A DNA stretch of 64,000 bases from Ga0077530 sp046293075 (GCA_046293075.1 JBKBPL010000013.1:36577-100576), one strand, 5' to 3'; counted from the first letter of the stretch, positions 50,519 through 59,177 are shown. Notes: generated by a model not told the origin, from the sequence alone. Made by a program: numbers and translations.

Positions 50519-51256
50519 ATGATGCGTGAGGTCGTGCTCGACACCGAGACCACGGGCCTCGATGCGCGCCGTGGTGACCGCATTATCGAGATCGGATGCG
50601 TCGAACTGATCAATCGCATTCCGACAGAGAGGACTTTCCATCAGTACATCCATCCTGAGGATCGCGAGGTGCATCCCGACGCCGAGGCGATTCACGGGAT
50701 TTCCATGGACTTCCTGCGCGATAAGCCGAAGTTCCACGAAATTGCACCGGAGTTCGTCGACTTCATCGGTGACGCACCCCTGGTCATTCACAACGCCGCT
50801 TTCGACATCGGCTTCATCAACGCCGAGCTGCAGCGCGTGCGCCATCCGGTGATTGGCATGGAGCGGGTCGTCGATACGCTGGCCCTCGCAAAGCGCAAGT
50901 ATCCGGGCGGTCCGAACAGCCTTGATGCGCTGTGCAAGCGCTATCAGATCGACAATTCCAGGCGCACGTTTCACGGCGCGCTGCTCGACTCGTGGCTTTT
51001 GGCCGAGGTCTATCTCGAGCTGCTCGGCGAACGTCAGGCGACGCTGGGGCTCGCACAGACCGTGACGCGGCAGCAGACCAACGGTGCCGCAACGGCCCTC
51101 ACGGTTCGTAGGCGGCCGCGGTCTCTCGCCTCCCGCTTGAGCGAGGCCGATCTTGCCGCACATCGAGCGTTCATCGATACGCTTGGTCCGGAAGCCCTCT
51201 GGATCCGGTTCGATCGGCCAGAAGGCGAGGACGGGAGTTCAGGAAAGGGCGGTTGA
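50519..51256 (+). CDS. dnaQ: DNA polymerase III epsilon subunit (proofreading exonuclease)
   Basis: DnaQ is the 3'-5' exonuclease of the replicative polymerase. The 245-residue protein has all three DEDDh motifs: VVLDTETTGLDARRGD (ExoI), LVIHNAAFDIGFINAEL (ExoII) and RTFHGALLDSWLLAEVYLEL (ExoIII), plus a C-terminal tail (ALWIRFDRPE) that binds the polymerase. Two adjacent ATGs (50519, 50522) follow an AGGAGG. It ends the rightward origin-side operon and its last 18 bp overlap secB end to end. Confidence 0.96.
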   Translation: MMREVVLDTETTGLDARRGDRIIEIGCVELINRIPTERTFHQYIHPEDREVHPDAEAIHGISMDFLRDKPKFHEIAPEFVDFIGDAPLVIHNAAFDIGFINAELQRVRHPVIGMERVVDTLALAKRKYPGGPNSLDALCKRYQIDNSRRTFHGALLDSWLLAEVYLELLGERQATLGLAQTVTRQQTNGAATALTVRRRPRSLASRLSEADLAAHRAFIDTLGPEALWIRFDRPEGEDGSSGKGG

Positions 51257-51760
51257 GGGCTCCGTCTGCGGCGGCATGCCGAGCTGCTTCTTGCGCATAT
51301 AGAGCGCGCCGAAATCCACCGGGTCGAGGAGCAGCGGCGGGAAGCCGCCTTCGCGCGTCAGGTCGGCGACGATCCGGCGCAGGAAGGGGAAGAGGAGCGC
51401 CGGGCAGTTGACGAAAAGCATGGGCTCAAGCGCCTGCGGCGGCGCGTTCTCGATCTGGAATGCCCCAGCGTAGACGAGTTCGAACTCGTAGATCACCAGA
51501 TCCTTGGCCTTGGCGCGCGCTTTGAATTCGATCGCGGATTCGTAAAGGCTGGGGCCGAGGCTGGTCACGCCGACATTGATCTCGACATCCAGGTTCGGGC
51601 TCTCGGGCGCGCTTGCGATGAGCTTGCCGATGTTGGGGTTCTCGAAGGAGAGGTCCTTGATGTATTGGCCGGCGATGCGAACCTGGACCTGCTGCGGCTG
51701 CGGAGCGGCGGATGGCGCGGCGGGACCGTTGCCGGATGCTGGTGTCGGGTTCTTCGGCAT
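51239..51760 (-). CDS. secB: Protein-export chaperone SecB
   Basis: SecB holds preproteins unfolded and passes them to SecA. The 173-residue protein has a low-complexity Pro/Ala/Gln N-terminus, then VRIAGQYIKDLSFENPNIGK, NLDVEINVGVTSLGPSLYES, FELVYAGAFQIENAPPQALE and NCPALLFPFLRRIVADLTRE, the SecB core. It faces dnaQ and overlaps it by 18 bp, a conserved arrangement near alphaproteobacterial origins. Confidence 0.95.
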   Translation of the reverse strand: MPKNPTPASGNGPAAPSAAPQPQQVQVRIAGQYIKDLSFENPNIGKLIASAPESPNLDVEINVGVTSLGPSLYESAIEFKARAKAKDLVIYEFELVYAGAFQIENAPPQALEPMLFVNCPALLFPFLRRIVADLTREGGFPPLLLDPVDFGALYMRKKQLGMPPQTEPSTALS

Positions 51761-52092
51761 GGTGGTGCAGCGCCTCTGCAGTGGACGTGGATTTCGTGAG
51801 CCCTCATGTCTCGGCTCGTGGGGCGGGTAGCACGCGCGGCGGCGTGCCGCAATCCTTCGGCGTGAGCACGAGCGCCCAGATCTTGTCTCAATCTTGGGGG
51901 AATGGGATGCGGGTCTGGCGCACGGATGGCGGAAGTTGCGGACGATGCGATTTATGCCGCGCGCGAACTTAGGTCTCGAAAAGGTCACTTACCTCATAAT
52001 CTTGCTCGTATGATTCGGACCGAGGAATGCGCCTGGCGCCGTGCCGTGGTTTCTGGTGAAACGCATGGGCATCGGACTGGCATCGTTGTGGG
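51761..52092. other. Divergent intergenic region between secB and lolA
   Basis: This 332-bp gap lies between genes reading away from each other and should contain both promoters. Around 51965-52015 the DNA is relatively AT-rich (GGTCACTTACCTCATAATC). A short 70-codon frame on the plus strand has no family signature and I do not call it. Tim44/fxsA genes often beside secB in relatives are absent here. Confidence 0.35.
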
Positions 52093-52848
52093 GTGGATGG
52101 CATGGCTACGCTGAGGGGGCTTCGTATGCATGCAGGCCTGCATTTTGGGCGCTTGGGCGCGATGGTTCTGTGCGCGGCAGTGGTGTGGACGTCTGTCGCA
52201 GCGGCGCAGAACCCAGGAAAGCCGGCCGGCAGCAGTCCCCTCGGGAGCCCCCCGTGGAGCGCCAACGTCAAGCCGGAGTCCACGATCGCGGGCATTGCGC
52301 TGGAGCCCCAGCAGATTGAGACCGTCACCAAGGTCAGCCAGTATTTCAATTCGCTGGAGAACCTCCGCGGCACGTTCGTGCAGACATCGGCCGACAATAA
52401 GCGGATGCGCGGCACCTTCTTTGTGAAGCGCCCGGGGCGGCTGAGGTTCGAGTACAATCGCCCGAGCCGTCAGCTCATTGTGTCGGATGGGAAGATGCTG
52501 GCCATCCAGGATCTCGAGGTGCACACGGACGACCGGATCGCGCTGGACCAGACGCCGTTCCGGCTGCTGTTGCGCAAGGACGTTGACTTGCTGCGGGATG
52601 CGAGCATCGTCGAGGTGCAGGAAACCGAGGATCTGATCATCCTTGCCCTGCAGGACAAGAGCCCTGATGCGCCTGGCCAGATCCGCCTGTTCCTGACCAA
52701 GACGCCGGCGCTTGAACTCCGAGAGTGGGTAACCACGGATTCGCACGGCGCCGATACGCGCGTCGAGGTGGCCAATCTCGACCGACCGGAGGACCTGGAT
52801 TCCGAACTGTTCCGGGTGATCAGCCCCACACTCAGAAAACAGAAGTAG
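52093..52848 (+). CDS. lolA: Outer-membrane lipoprotein carrier LolA
   Basis: LolA ferries lipoproteins across the periplasm to the outer membrane. The 251-residue protein has a signal sequence (FGRLGAMVLCAAVVWTSVAA), then VSQYFNSLENLRGTFVQTSA, GTFFVKRPGRLRFEYNRPSR, LIVSDGKMLAIQDLEVHTDD, DQTPFRLLLR and LRLFLT-type strands, all LolA-like. Starts at 52093, 52102 and 52126 are all in frame; the last still keeps the signal peptide. LolB is not in the window. Confidence 0.9.
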   Translation: MDGMATLRGLRMHAGLHFGRLGAMVLCAAVVWTSVAAAQNPGKPAGSSPLGSPPWSANVKPESTIAGIALEPQQIETVTKVSQYFNSLENLRGTFVQTSADNKRMRGTFFVKRPGRLRFEYNRPSRQLIVSDGKMLAIQDLEVHTDDRIALDQTPFRLLLRKDVDLLRDASIVEVQETEDLIILALQDKSPDAPGQIRLFLTKTPALELREWVTTDSHGADTRVEVANLDRPEDLDSELFRVISPTLRKQK

Positions 52849-52947
52849 ATCAATCGATTAAGATCTTTTCTTGTCCGGCGGGCGAATCAGGCCGCAGGAT
52901 CTCTGAAACAATCGGTAAAAGAATCGTGAGTGTCCGCCGGGCGGACC

Positions 52948-52975
52948 TTGATTTTCGGCCACAGGCAACTAAATT
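52948..52975 (+). promoter_or_regulatory. Sigma-70-like promoter before the candidate sRNA
   Basis: TTGATT at 52948-52953 and TAAATT at 52970-52975 are separated by 16 bases, which resembles a -35/-10 pair. A start near 52982 would place the four hairpins and the terminator in one RNA of about 140 nt. This is a motif match only. Confidence 0.5.
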
Positions 52976-52981
52976 CGTCTG

Positions 52982-53125
52982 TAGAGCGGTGGATGTCATA
53001 CACTCGGCAGTGCCCCCCGTCTAGCCGACGACATCAATCCGCTGCACCGGCTTCCCTCCCGGTGCGAAGCGCCGAAAAGCGCTCCAGCGCCCAACCTCTC
53101 CCCCCGGGGTTGGGCGCTTTTCTTT
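52982..53125 (+). ncRNA. Candidate small RNA with C-rich hairpin loops
   Basis: No protein is encoded in the 330 bp after lolA. From 52985 the RNA folds by eye into a long arm AGCGG..GATGTC (52985-52997) pairing with GACATC..CCGCT (53030-53043), enclosing TCGGC/GCCGA with a CCCCCC loop. A second stem, GCACCGG/CCGGTGC (53044-53065), carries loop CTTCCCTC. A small AGCGC/GCGCT stem follows at 53068-53083, then the terminator with loop CTCTCCCCCC. Pyrimidine loops like these can pair with Shine-Dalgarno sequences, as in several alphaproteobacterial sRNAs. Expression is not shown, and part could simply be the lolA 3' end. Confidence 0.55.
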
Positions 53126-53128
53126 TTG
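53086..53128 (+). terminator. Rho-independent terminator
   Basis: AGCGCCCAAC (53086-53095) pairs perfectly with GTTGGGCGCT (53109-53118), followed by TTTCTTTTTG. It ends either the candidate small RNA or the lolA transcript, before the converging cyclic-nucleotide-domain gene. Confidence 0.88.
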
Positions 53129-53178
53129 CTGCCGCCAGCCTCTCTAAGGCAATTCATAGCGGCGTGCAACCCGTCGTC

Positions 53179-53661
53179 TTATGCGGGAGAGGGGATCCTC
53201 TCGGCACTGGCGAGCGCATGGTCGATGCGCCGCAGCTCGTCCGCGACCCGGCTTAAGCGGTCCGTGATACGGTCGACGAAATGGCTCGCAAGATCAGGAT
53301 CTTCGAGCATCTGGGCCTTGAGGCCCGCGCGCGTGATCCGTAACGCGCGGACGGTCGTGTGGGCAACGACGGTTGCCCCGTGCTCGTGCTCGACGAGCAT
53401 GGCAAGCTCGCTGAGGAGTGAGCCCGCGCCAACCCTCTCCGTGTTCAAGCCGAACGCGGGTTCGCCGTCGACAAGGCGAACGGCGTCGCCGCTGACGATC
53501 AGCACGGCGGCATCGCCGGCGGCGCCGGCTTCGACGATGGTATCGCCCGGGCCGTAGACGATGCGCTCGGCCTGCCGAACGATCTCGGTGAGCTGCAGAG
53601 GGCGCAACCCCCTGAAAATCTCCTGCGACATGAGCTGGCGCGCCAGCACGCTGATGGACAT
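53179..53661 (-). CDS. Stand-alone cyclic-nucleotide-binding-fold protein
   Basis: The 160-residue protein is a single Crp-like beta-barrel with flanking helices: FRGLRPLQLTEIVRQAERIV, YGPGDTIVEAGAAGDAAVLI, LNTERVGAGSLLSELAMLVE, and HGATVVAHTTVRALRITRAG. It has no HTH DNA-binding domain. The usual phosphate-binding Arg of the FGExxLL...R cassette is not at its place (SELAMLVEHEHGAT instead), so it may not bind cAMP. The ATG at 53661 is preferred; an upstream extension is Arg/Pro-rich. Its role is unknown. Confidence 0.8.
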   Translation of the reverse strand: MSISVLARQLMSQEIFRGLRPLQLTEIVRQAERIVYGPGDTIVEAGAAGDAAVLIVSGDAVRLVDGEPAFGLNTERVGAGSLLSELAMLVEHEHGATVVAHTTVRALRITRAGLKAQMLEDPDLASHFVDRITDRLSRVADELRRIDHALASAERIPSPA

Positions 53662-53858
53662 GGGCCGACTCCGCTTGCCAGATTTGGCCTGTCCACGCTC
53701 GGCTGATTCGGGGGGCGGCTCCAAGGCTGCCCAGCTGATCGTGCCCGTTTCCCCTCAAAACCCACAGATCCGCACGGCGGCCCGGTCGCTGGACGCCCCG
53801 GCTCGGGCTCCTTAAGCTCGCCCGGAACGATCAAACGGCGTTTTCGGGAGGACACGGC

Positions 53859-54752
53859 ATGGCGCCAGCAACGGCCCTCAAATCCATGATTCGCTCAGGC
53901 CCCATGGTTGTCGCACCGGGGGCCTACGACTGCCTGACCGCGTGCCTCGTCGAGCAGGCGGGCTTTCCGGCCGTCTACATGACGGGCGCCGGCACATCGG
54001 CGGCGCACGGGCTCCCCGATTACGGTCTGCTGACCATGTCGGAGATGGTCGCCAATGCCGGGCGGATGGCGGCAGCCATCGGCGTGCCGCTCGTCAGCGA
54101 TGCCGATACAGGCTACGGCAACGAGCTCAACGTCTATCGCACCGTGCAGACCTTCGAGCGCGCCGGCGTTGCCGCCATCCATATCGAAGATCAGGTCTTT
54201 CCGAAACGCTGCGGCCATCTTGACGGCAAAGAGCTGATCAGCCGCGAGGACTACGCAGCCAAGATCCGCGCCGCCTCCGCGGCACGCCAAACGCCGGATT
54301 TTATGGTCATCGCCCGAACGGACGCCCGCGGCGTCGCCGGCTACGACGAGGCGATCGCACGCTGCAATATGGCCCTGGAGGCGGGCGCAGACCTGGCCTT
54401 CTTCGAGGCCCCGCAGAGCACTGATGAAGTGGCCGCGGTGCCGCGGGCGGTCAACGGGCCATGCCTGTTCAACATGGTGCTGAGCGGCAAGACGCCGGCG
54501 ATCCCGCTCCCCGAGATCGAGCGCATGGGCTATCGCCTGGCGATCGTGCCGGGGATGCTGATGTCGTCGATCATCGGGTTGTGCGACAAGCTCCTGGCGG
54601 AGCTCAAATCGACCGGCCTTCCGCCTGCAACCTTCAGCGGTGGCGGCCCCGCAGTGACCTTTGCCCGCGTCGGCGCCGCCGCCTGGGACGAGCGGCGCAC
54701 GGCTTTCCGCGGCAGCACCGCGCCACGGTCCGGACGCGATGCTGCAGAGTGA
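53859..54752 (+). CDS. Isocitrate lyase / PEP mutase superfamily enzyme
   Basis: The 297-residue (beta/alpha)8 enzyme has VAPGAYDCLTACLVEQAGFP, VYMTGAGTSAAHGLPDYGLL, VPLVSDADTGYGN with the Mg-binding Asp, HIEDQVFPKRCGHLDGKELI with the KRCGH active-site loop, and VIARTDARGVAGYDEAIARC. Members cleave 2-methylisocitrate, dimethylmalate or similar, or decarboxylate oxaloacetate. KRCGH fits a lyase rather than a PEP mutase. No propionate (prp) genes are adjacent, so the substrate is open. Confidence 0.88.
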   Translation: MAPATALKSMIRSGPMVVAPGAYDCLTACLVEQAGFPAVYMTGAGTSAAHGLPDYGLLTMSEMVANAGRMAAAIGVPLVSDADTGYGNELNVYRTVQTFERAGVAAIHIEDQVFPKRCGHLDGKELISREDYAAKIRAASAARQTPDFMVIARTDARGVAGYDEAIARCNMALEAGADLAFFEAPQSTDEVAAVPRAVNGPCLFNMVLSGKTPAIPLPEIERMGYRLAIVPGMLMSSIIGLCDKLLAELKSTGLPPATFSGGGPAVTFARVGAAAWDERRTAFRGSTAPRSGRDAAE

Positions 54753-54783
54753 GGCGCGGCGCGCAGCCGGTCGCCAAGTGCCC

Positions 54784-56592
54784 TCAGGTCTCGGGCGCGT
54801 CGGCGAACAGGCTCGCCAGCATGGGCTGGCCGAAATGGTAGCCCTGTTGATGGGTGATGCCGGCCCTGGCAATCATCTGCGCCGTTTCCTCATCGCCCAC
54901 CCACTCGGCTACGGTCTCCAGATTGAACGTCTCGGCAATCTCGGCCAGGGTCTTGATGAATACTTGGTTGTCCGGCTCGGCCGTCAGGTTCCTGATGAAG
55001 GACCCGTCGATCTTGACCATGTCGACGTTGAGAGTCTTGAGATTCTTGAACGAGGTATAGCCCGCGCCGAAATCGTCGATGGCGACGCGGCACCCGAGCT
55101 CCTTGAGCGTGTCCACAAATGCCGTCGAGACGTCGAGATCGTGGATCGCAGCGGTCTCGGTGATTTCGATCGTCAGCCGCTCCGTGATCTCACGGCGGCC
55201 CCCCGTCAGCTTGTGCAGGGCCACCAGCCACTCATGGTCGCTTGATGTGTAGCCGGACACATTGATCGACAATCGAATGGTCGGGTGCGCCTTGGCGAAC
55301 TCGACGGCAAGCTCCAAGACCCGGCGATCGATGAAACGCGACAAGCCGAGCTGTTCGGCGAGCGGGATGAACTCGCCAGCGGAGACGATGCTGCCGTCCG
55401 GCCGCTGCATCCTGAGCAAGCACTCGTAGAACGCGGGTTTGCGCGTGTGCGTCTCGACGATCGGCTGCAGGGCGAGCAGCATGCGGTTCTGCTCAAGGGC
55501 CGAGATAACCTCGTCGGCGATGGTGATGTTGCGCTGGCGTGCCTCGTTGGTCGTGGCACAGGGCTCGTAGGCGGCAAAGCCGTCGCGGCGGCGTGCCTTG
55601 GCCTTATCAAGCGCCTGGAGTGCGTGACCCAGCGCCTGGGGGACATTCGAGGCCTGATCGGGAATGAGCACACCGCCGATCGAGATGGTCGCGGAAAGCT
55701 GGCAAGCGACTGTGCGGATCGTCGTGTCCCGCACGATCCGGATCAAGCGCTCGGCTGCCACGCGCATGGTCCCGGGGCCGCAGTCGCTCAGGATGATGCC
55801 GAACTTGTTTGAAGAATAGCGTCCCACGACATCGCCAACGCGCATGTGGGCGCGGATGATCTGCGCCACCGCCGTCTGAACCTCGTCGCCAACCTCGAAG
55901 CCGAAGCTGTCGTTGATCGTCGCCATATTGTCGACGGCCACCATCAGGAAACCGGCCATCTGCCGGGAGCGTTCCGCCCGCGCCAGGATGGAGCCCAGCG
56001 CTTCGATGAGGCGGACACGGTTGAGCTGGCCGCTCAGCTCGTCATAGTCCGAGCGGTGGAGGAGGCGCTGCTCTTCCCTGTAGCGATCGTTGATGACACG
56101 GATCACGCCGCGCACGACCAGTGGCCGCCCTGCAGCGTCCAGGGTGCATTGGCCATGGTCTTCGAGCCAGAGCGATTTGGAACTGCGCCGGCCCCCGGGG
56201 GCAAAGCGGTACTGCACGCGGAATTGAACACGGGCTTCGCCGGGATTGCCGTGAGGGCGCAGCATCGCATCGGCACGCAGCTGATGGTGCTCCGCTGCAA
56301 TGAGGAACTGGAAGTCGGCGCCTGTGCCGATCATCTGGGGCGCACGGACGCCGAGCACATCACAGGCGTTATCTGCCCAATCGATGCGATCGCTGTCGAG
56401 ATGCCATGCGTACGCTGTTTCCTGAACCGATGAGAGGATCCCGAGGAGGTCGGCATCAGTGAGGGCGTGCGCCTCGTCGGCGGTGGGCGGAACGGCCTCA
56501 CGTCCGAAGCGGTGGCGGGTTGAAGTCTCGCCCCCAGCGCTTATGCGCAGAGTGGGCGCGCCAATTTCAACGATGTCGCGAGCCGGTGCCAC
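54784..56592 (-). CDS. PAS-GGDEF-EAL protein with degenerate GGDEF, probable c-di-GMP phosphodiesterase
   Basis: The 602-residue protein has a PAS-like region at about 50-165, a GGDEF domain at about 180-340 and an EAL domain at about 355-600. The GGDEF signature is replaced by SSNKF (260-264), so it should not make c-di-GMP. In the EAL domain the signature reads ECL (Glu390), but the other catalytic residues are present (LSINVSG, IEITETAA, IDDFGAGYTSF, VKIDGSF, ETVAEWVGDEE, QGYHFGQP). It therefore likely degrades c-di-GMP in response to a PAS signal. No membrane helix is seen. Confidence 0.9.
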   Translation of the reverse strand: MAPARDIVEIGAPTLRISAGGETSTRHRFGREAVPPTADEAHALTDADLLGILSSVQETAYAWHLDSDRIDWADNACDVLGVRAPQMIGTGADFQFLIAAEHHQLRADAMLRPHGNPGEARVQFRVQYRFAPGGRRSSKSLWLEDHGQCTLDAAGRPLVVRGVIRVINDRYREEQRLLHRSDYDELSGQLNRVRLIEALGSILARAERSRQMAGFLMVAVDNMATINDSFGFEVGDEVQTAVAQIIRAHMRVGDVVGRYSSNKFGIILSDCGPGTMRVAAERLIRIVRDTTIRTVACQLSATISIGGVLIPDQASNVPQALGHALQALDKAKARRRDGFAAYEPCATTNEARQRNITIADEVISALEQNRMLLALQPIVETHTRKPAFYECLLRMQRPDGSIVSAGEFIPLAEQLGLSRFIDRRVLELAVEFAKAHPTIRLSINVSGYTSSDHEWLVALHKLTGGRREITERLTIEITETAAIHDLDVSTAFVDTLKELGCRVAIDDFGAGYTSFKNLKTLNVDMVKIDGSFIRNLTAEPDNQVFIKTLAEIAETFNLETVAEWVGDEETAQMIARAGITHQQGYHFGQPMLASLFADAPET

Positions 56593-56810
56593 AGTAGAGG
56601 ATCCGTTCTGCGAGCGTCAGCGTACAGCCGACCTTGGCCGTATCTCGGTGCGCTCAAGCCGGAGAAACCCTAGCGTCGACAGGTTAACAAGCGATCAAAC
56701 GGGCCCCCTGCGGCGACCGCTTGGTATGCACTAACCACAGAGCAGCCGAAGAAAAATAGCCAATTGATCCTAGTTCATCGAGGCCGCGAACGCGACGAGC
56801 GATCAGGCGT

Positions 56811-57224
56811 TCAGTGATCGCCGATGTTGAGATCGCGCCTCGCCGTGCGGATGCCGATCATGAAGCCAGCGACCACATCAATGAGCGCAGCGATCATTAT
56901 AAAGAAGAATACGGACGTCGCGGCTTGCTCAACGAGCAGGAACTCCACGAGGCAGGCGATGAACACCAACATCGACAGGCCATGGTCGAGGAGCGAGGCG
57001 GACGACGTGTAGGTTGCCTTAATCAGCTCAAAGAAGAGCAGGAACATGGTGATAAGGATGAGCAGATCGCCCATCGAGAAGCGCCATCGCGCGCCGCCGA
57101 CCATGGGCAGCTCGAACAGGACCTTGCGCAGCACATCGTCAGCGTGCGTGCTGCCGCTGAACAGCACGATGATGTTGTAGAGAATGAACGGAATGACCAG
57201 GAGCGGCAGAGCCCTGAGCGACAT
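56811..57224 (-). CDS. Small four-helix membrane protein of unknown function
   Basis: The 137-residue protein has about four membrane helices (LPLLVIPFILYNIIVLFSG, MGDLLILITMFLLFFELIKA, HGLSMLVFIACLVEFLLVE, FFFIMIAALIDVVAGFMIGI). I recognise it only as a conserved alphaproteobacterial membrane protein type. The ATG at 57224 starts MSLRALPLLV. It lies about 150 bp from rpmF in the same direction. No function is proposed. Confidence 0.8.
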   Translation of the reverse strand: MSLRALPLLVIPFILYNIIVLFSGSTHADDVLRKVLFELPMVGGARWRFSMGDLLILITMFLLFFELIKATYTSSASLLDHGLSMLVFIACLVEFLLVEQAATSVFFFIMIAALIDVVAGFMIGIRTARRDLNIGDH

Positions 57225-57379
57225 GTCGATCTCCCTCGTTTGCCGCACCGGCGGCAGACTCACCGCGCTAGCGTGCGAATATGGCCGGATCTGGCCGCTT
57301 CAGGGGATCGACGCGTCATCGGACGATCCGTCCCGGCCTCAGGCGGCGATGACCGCAGCCGGCATACCGCGTCGGCCGC

Positions 57380-57565
57380 TCAGACCTCGCTTTTCGCCGG
57401 CAGGACCTGGCGACCGCGATAGGTGCCGGCCTTGAGGTCGATGTGGTGCGGCCGGCGGATGTTGCCGGTCTTCTTGTCCTCGACGAGGGTCGGTGCCGAC
57501 ACAGCATCGGCGGAGCGACGGTTGCCGCGCTTCATGCGCGACACCTTCTTCCTGGGGACGGCCAT
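57380..57565 (-). CDS. rpmF: 50S ribosomal protein L32
   Basis: The 61-residue protein reads MAVPRKKVSRMKRGNRRSAD and ends GRQVLPAKSEV. This is the L32 form common in Rhizobiales, which lacks the four zinc cysteines (no Cys at all here). It stands alone; the plsX/fabH partners often found in other bacteria are absent. Confidence 0.96.
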   Translation of the reverse strand: MAVPRKKVSRMKRGNRRSADAVSAPTLVEDKKTGNIRRPHHIDLKAGTYRGRQVLPAKSEV

Positions 57566-57778
57566 GATACGTTCTCCTATCTGAAGAGCCGCGCAGCCTC
57601 GGCGGGCGGCGGGCTCAAGCTCGTACGGCCCGTCAGAACGGCGGCCGAGGCTTAAAAAGGAATATCGCGGGTCGCTGGCCGCTCGCGCCGCCAGCCCCGC
57701 AATCGGGCGGGCTTATAGCGCCTTTCCTGAGGCTTGGCCAGCTGTTGTTTCCTTCTGGCCGGCCCGTGCGCGGCCCCG

Positions 57779-58465
57779 TCAGGGGACGAGCTTGTAGCCC
57801 CCCATCTCCGTGACCAGCAGCTCGGCGCTCGAAGGATCCTTCTCGATCTTCTGGCGCAGGCGGTAAATATGGGTCTCGAGGGTGTGCGTCGTTACACCGG
57901 CATTGTAGCCCCAGACCTCGTGCAGAAGCACGTCCCGGGTGATGACCTTCTCGCCTGCGCGGTAGAGATACTTGAGGATCGAGGTTTCTTTCTCGGTCAG
58001 GCGGATCTTCTTGCCCGCACTGTCGATCAGTACCTTGGAGGCCGGCTTGAACGTGTAGTGGCCGATCGAGAAGACCGCGTCCTCGCTCTGCTCGTGCTGG
58101 CGAAGCTGAGCCCGGACGCGGGCGAGCAGGACGGCGAATTTGAAGGGCTTCGTCACATAATCGTTGGCGCCGGCATCGAGGCCGAGGATGACGTCCGCAT
58201 CCGCGGCATTGCCGGTCAGCATGATGATCGGGCTCTTGAAGCCAGCCTTGCGCATGACTTTGCAGGCTTCGCGGCCGTCCATGTCCGGAAGGCCGACGTC
58301 AAGCAGGACAAGGTCAAGACGGGTCTCGCGGGCGATCTCGATACCCTGACCCGCAGTGCCTGCGGTCAGAATTTCGAACTCGTCGTGCAGCGCGAGCTGA
58401 TCCTTCAGAGAAGCACGAAGCTCCTCGTCGTCGTCGACGAGCAGTATCGTACGTGCCGTACTCAT
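57779..58465 (-). CDS. OmpR-type two-component response regulator
   Basis: The 228-residue protein has a receiver domain with the acidic pair DDDEE, phospho-Asp56 in LVLLDVGLPDMDG and the lysine in YVTKPF. It is followed by a winged-helix output domain (IRLTEKETSILKYLYRAGEK, VWGYNAGVTTHTLETHIYRL). It is an orphan here, since no histidine kinase is adjacent. It diverges from an L,D-transpeptidase gene with an overlapping upstream region, so it could regulate that gene; this is inference. Confidence 0.92.
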   Translation of the reverse strand: MSTARTILLVDDDEELRASLKDQLALHDEFEILTAGTAGQGIEIARETRLDLVLLDVGLPDMDGREACKVMRKAGFKSPIIMLTGNAADADVILGLDAGANDYVTKPFKFAVLLARVRAQLRQHEQSEDAVFSIGHYTFKPASKVLIDSAGKKIRLTEKETSILKYLYRAGEKVITRDVLLHEVWGYNAGVTTHTLETHIYRLRQKIEKDPSSAELLVTEMGGYKLVP

Positions 58466-58545
58466 ATGGCAGCGCTCCACATTGGCGAACTTTGCGGGCG
58501 CAGCATATCACTGGTCGCCCTATGGAAACAGCTATCGAGGCAAAG

Positions 58546-59115
58546 ATGGCAATCCGACGTCAGAAAGGGCGCCATGCGAGCGATATGAACCGGCGCCATC
58601 GTTCCGGGCTCCGGGTCTCTGCGCGCTCGCGTTCGGCGACGCGCGGATGGATCTGCATGGGTCCGCTCGTCTTGCCATGCGCCCTCGGGCGAAGCGGCCG
58701 ATCGGTGCGGAAGCGGGAAGGCGACGGGGCAACCCCAAGCGGCGCGTGGCGGCCGCTGCTGGTACTTTATCGCGCCGACCGCGTGCAGCGGCCGCGGACG
58801 GTACTGCCGGTGCGCGGGCTCAAGACCGACGATGGATGGTGCGACGCCGTCGGCGACGGCAACTATAATCGCAGGGTGCGTCATCCTTACCCCGCAAGCG
58901 CCGAGCGCCTCTGGCGCGCAGATGCCCTTTACGACGTTGTCGTCGTGCTTGACCATAACCACCGGCCCCGGGTGCAGGGGGGCGGTAGCGCCATATTCAT
59001 TCATCTGGCAAGGCCCGGCTACCAGCCCACAGAAGGATGTGTGGCGCTCGCCCGGCGCCACCTGCTGATGCTGCTTGCCATGGTGAGGCGCGACATGCGC
59101 CTAGTCATCGCCTGA
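58546..59115 (+). CDS. L,D-transpeptidase (YkuD domain)
   Basis: L,D-transpeptidases make 3-3 peptidoglycan cross-links or link outer-membrane proteins to the wall. The 189-residue protein has the YkuD motif: His in SAIFIHLARPG and the nucleophile Cys in PTEGCVALARRH. There is an Arg-rich N-terminus but no clear signal peptide, which is unusual. I chose the ATG at 58546, which has GAGG five bases upstream; ATG 58585 is the alternative. This short form lacking LysM or SH3 domains recurs in Rhizobiales. Confidence 0.85.
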   Translation: MAIRRQKGRHASDMNRRHRSGLRVSARSRSATRGWICMGPLVLPCALGRSGRSVRKREGDGATPSGAWRPLLVLYRADRVQRPRTVLPVRGLKTDDGWCDAVGDGNYNRRVRHPYPASAERLWRADALYDVVVVLDHNHRPRVQGGGSAIFIHLARPGYQPTEGCVALARRHLLMLLAMVRRDMRLVIA

Positions 59116-59117
59116 GG

Positions 59118-59177
59118 AAAAAAAGCCGCGGGGTGAACGACGACCCTGGGGGAGCAATCGGCTCAGGCCCCGCGGCT
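59118..59177. terminator. Terminator between L,D-transpeptidase and amtB
   Basis: AGCCGCGGGG (59124-59133) pairs with CCCCGCGGCT (59168-59177) around a 34-nt loop that can itself pair. Read on the minus strand, the stem runs into seven T residues (59118-59124). It is a good terminator for amtB. Confidence 0.8.

Noticed and set aside
51902..52114. 70-codon plus-strand frame between secB and lolA
   Set aside because: It has no ribosome-binding site or family features, and it overlaps the start of lolA in another frame.
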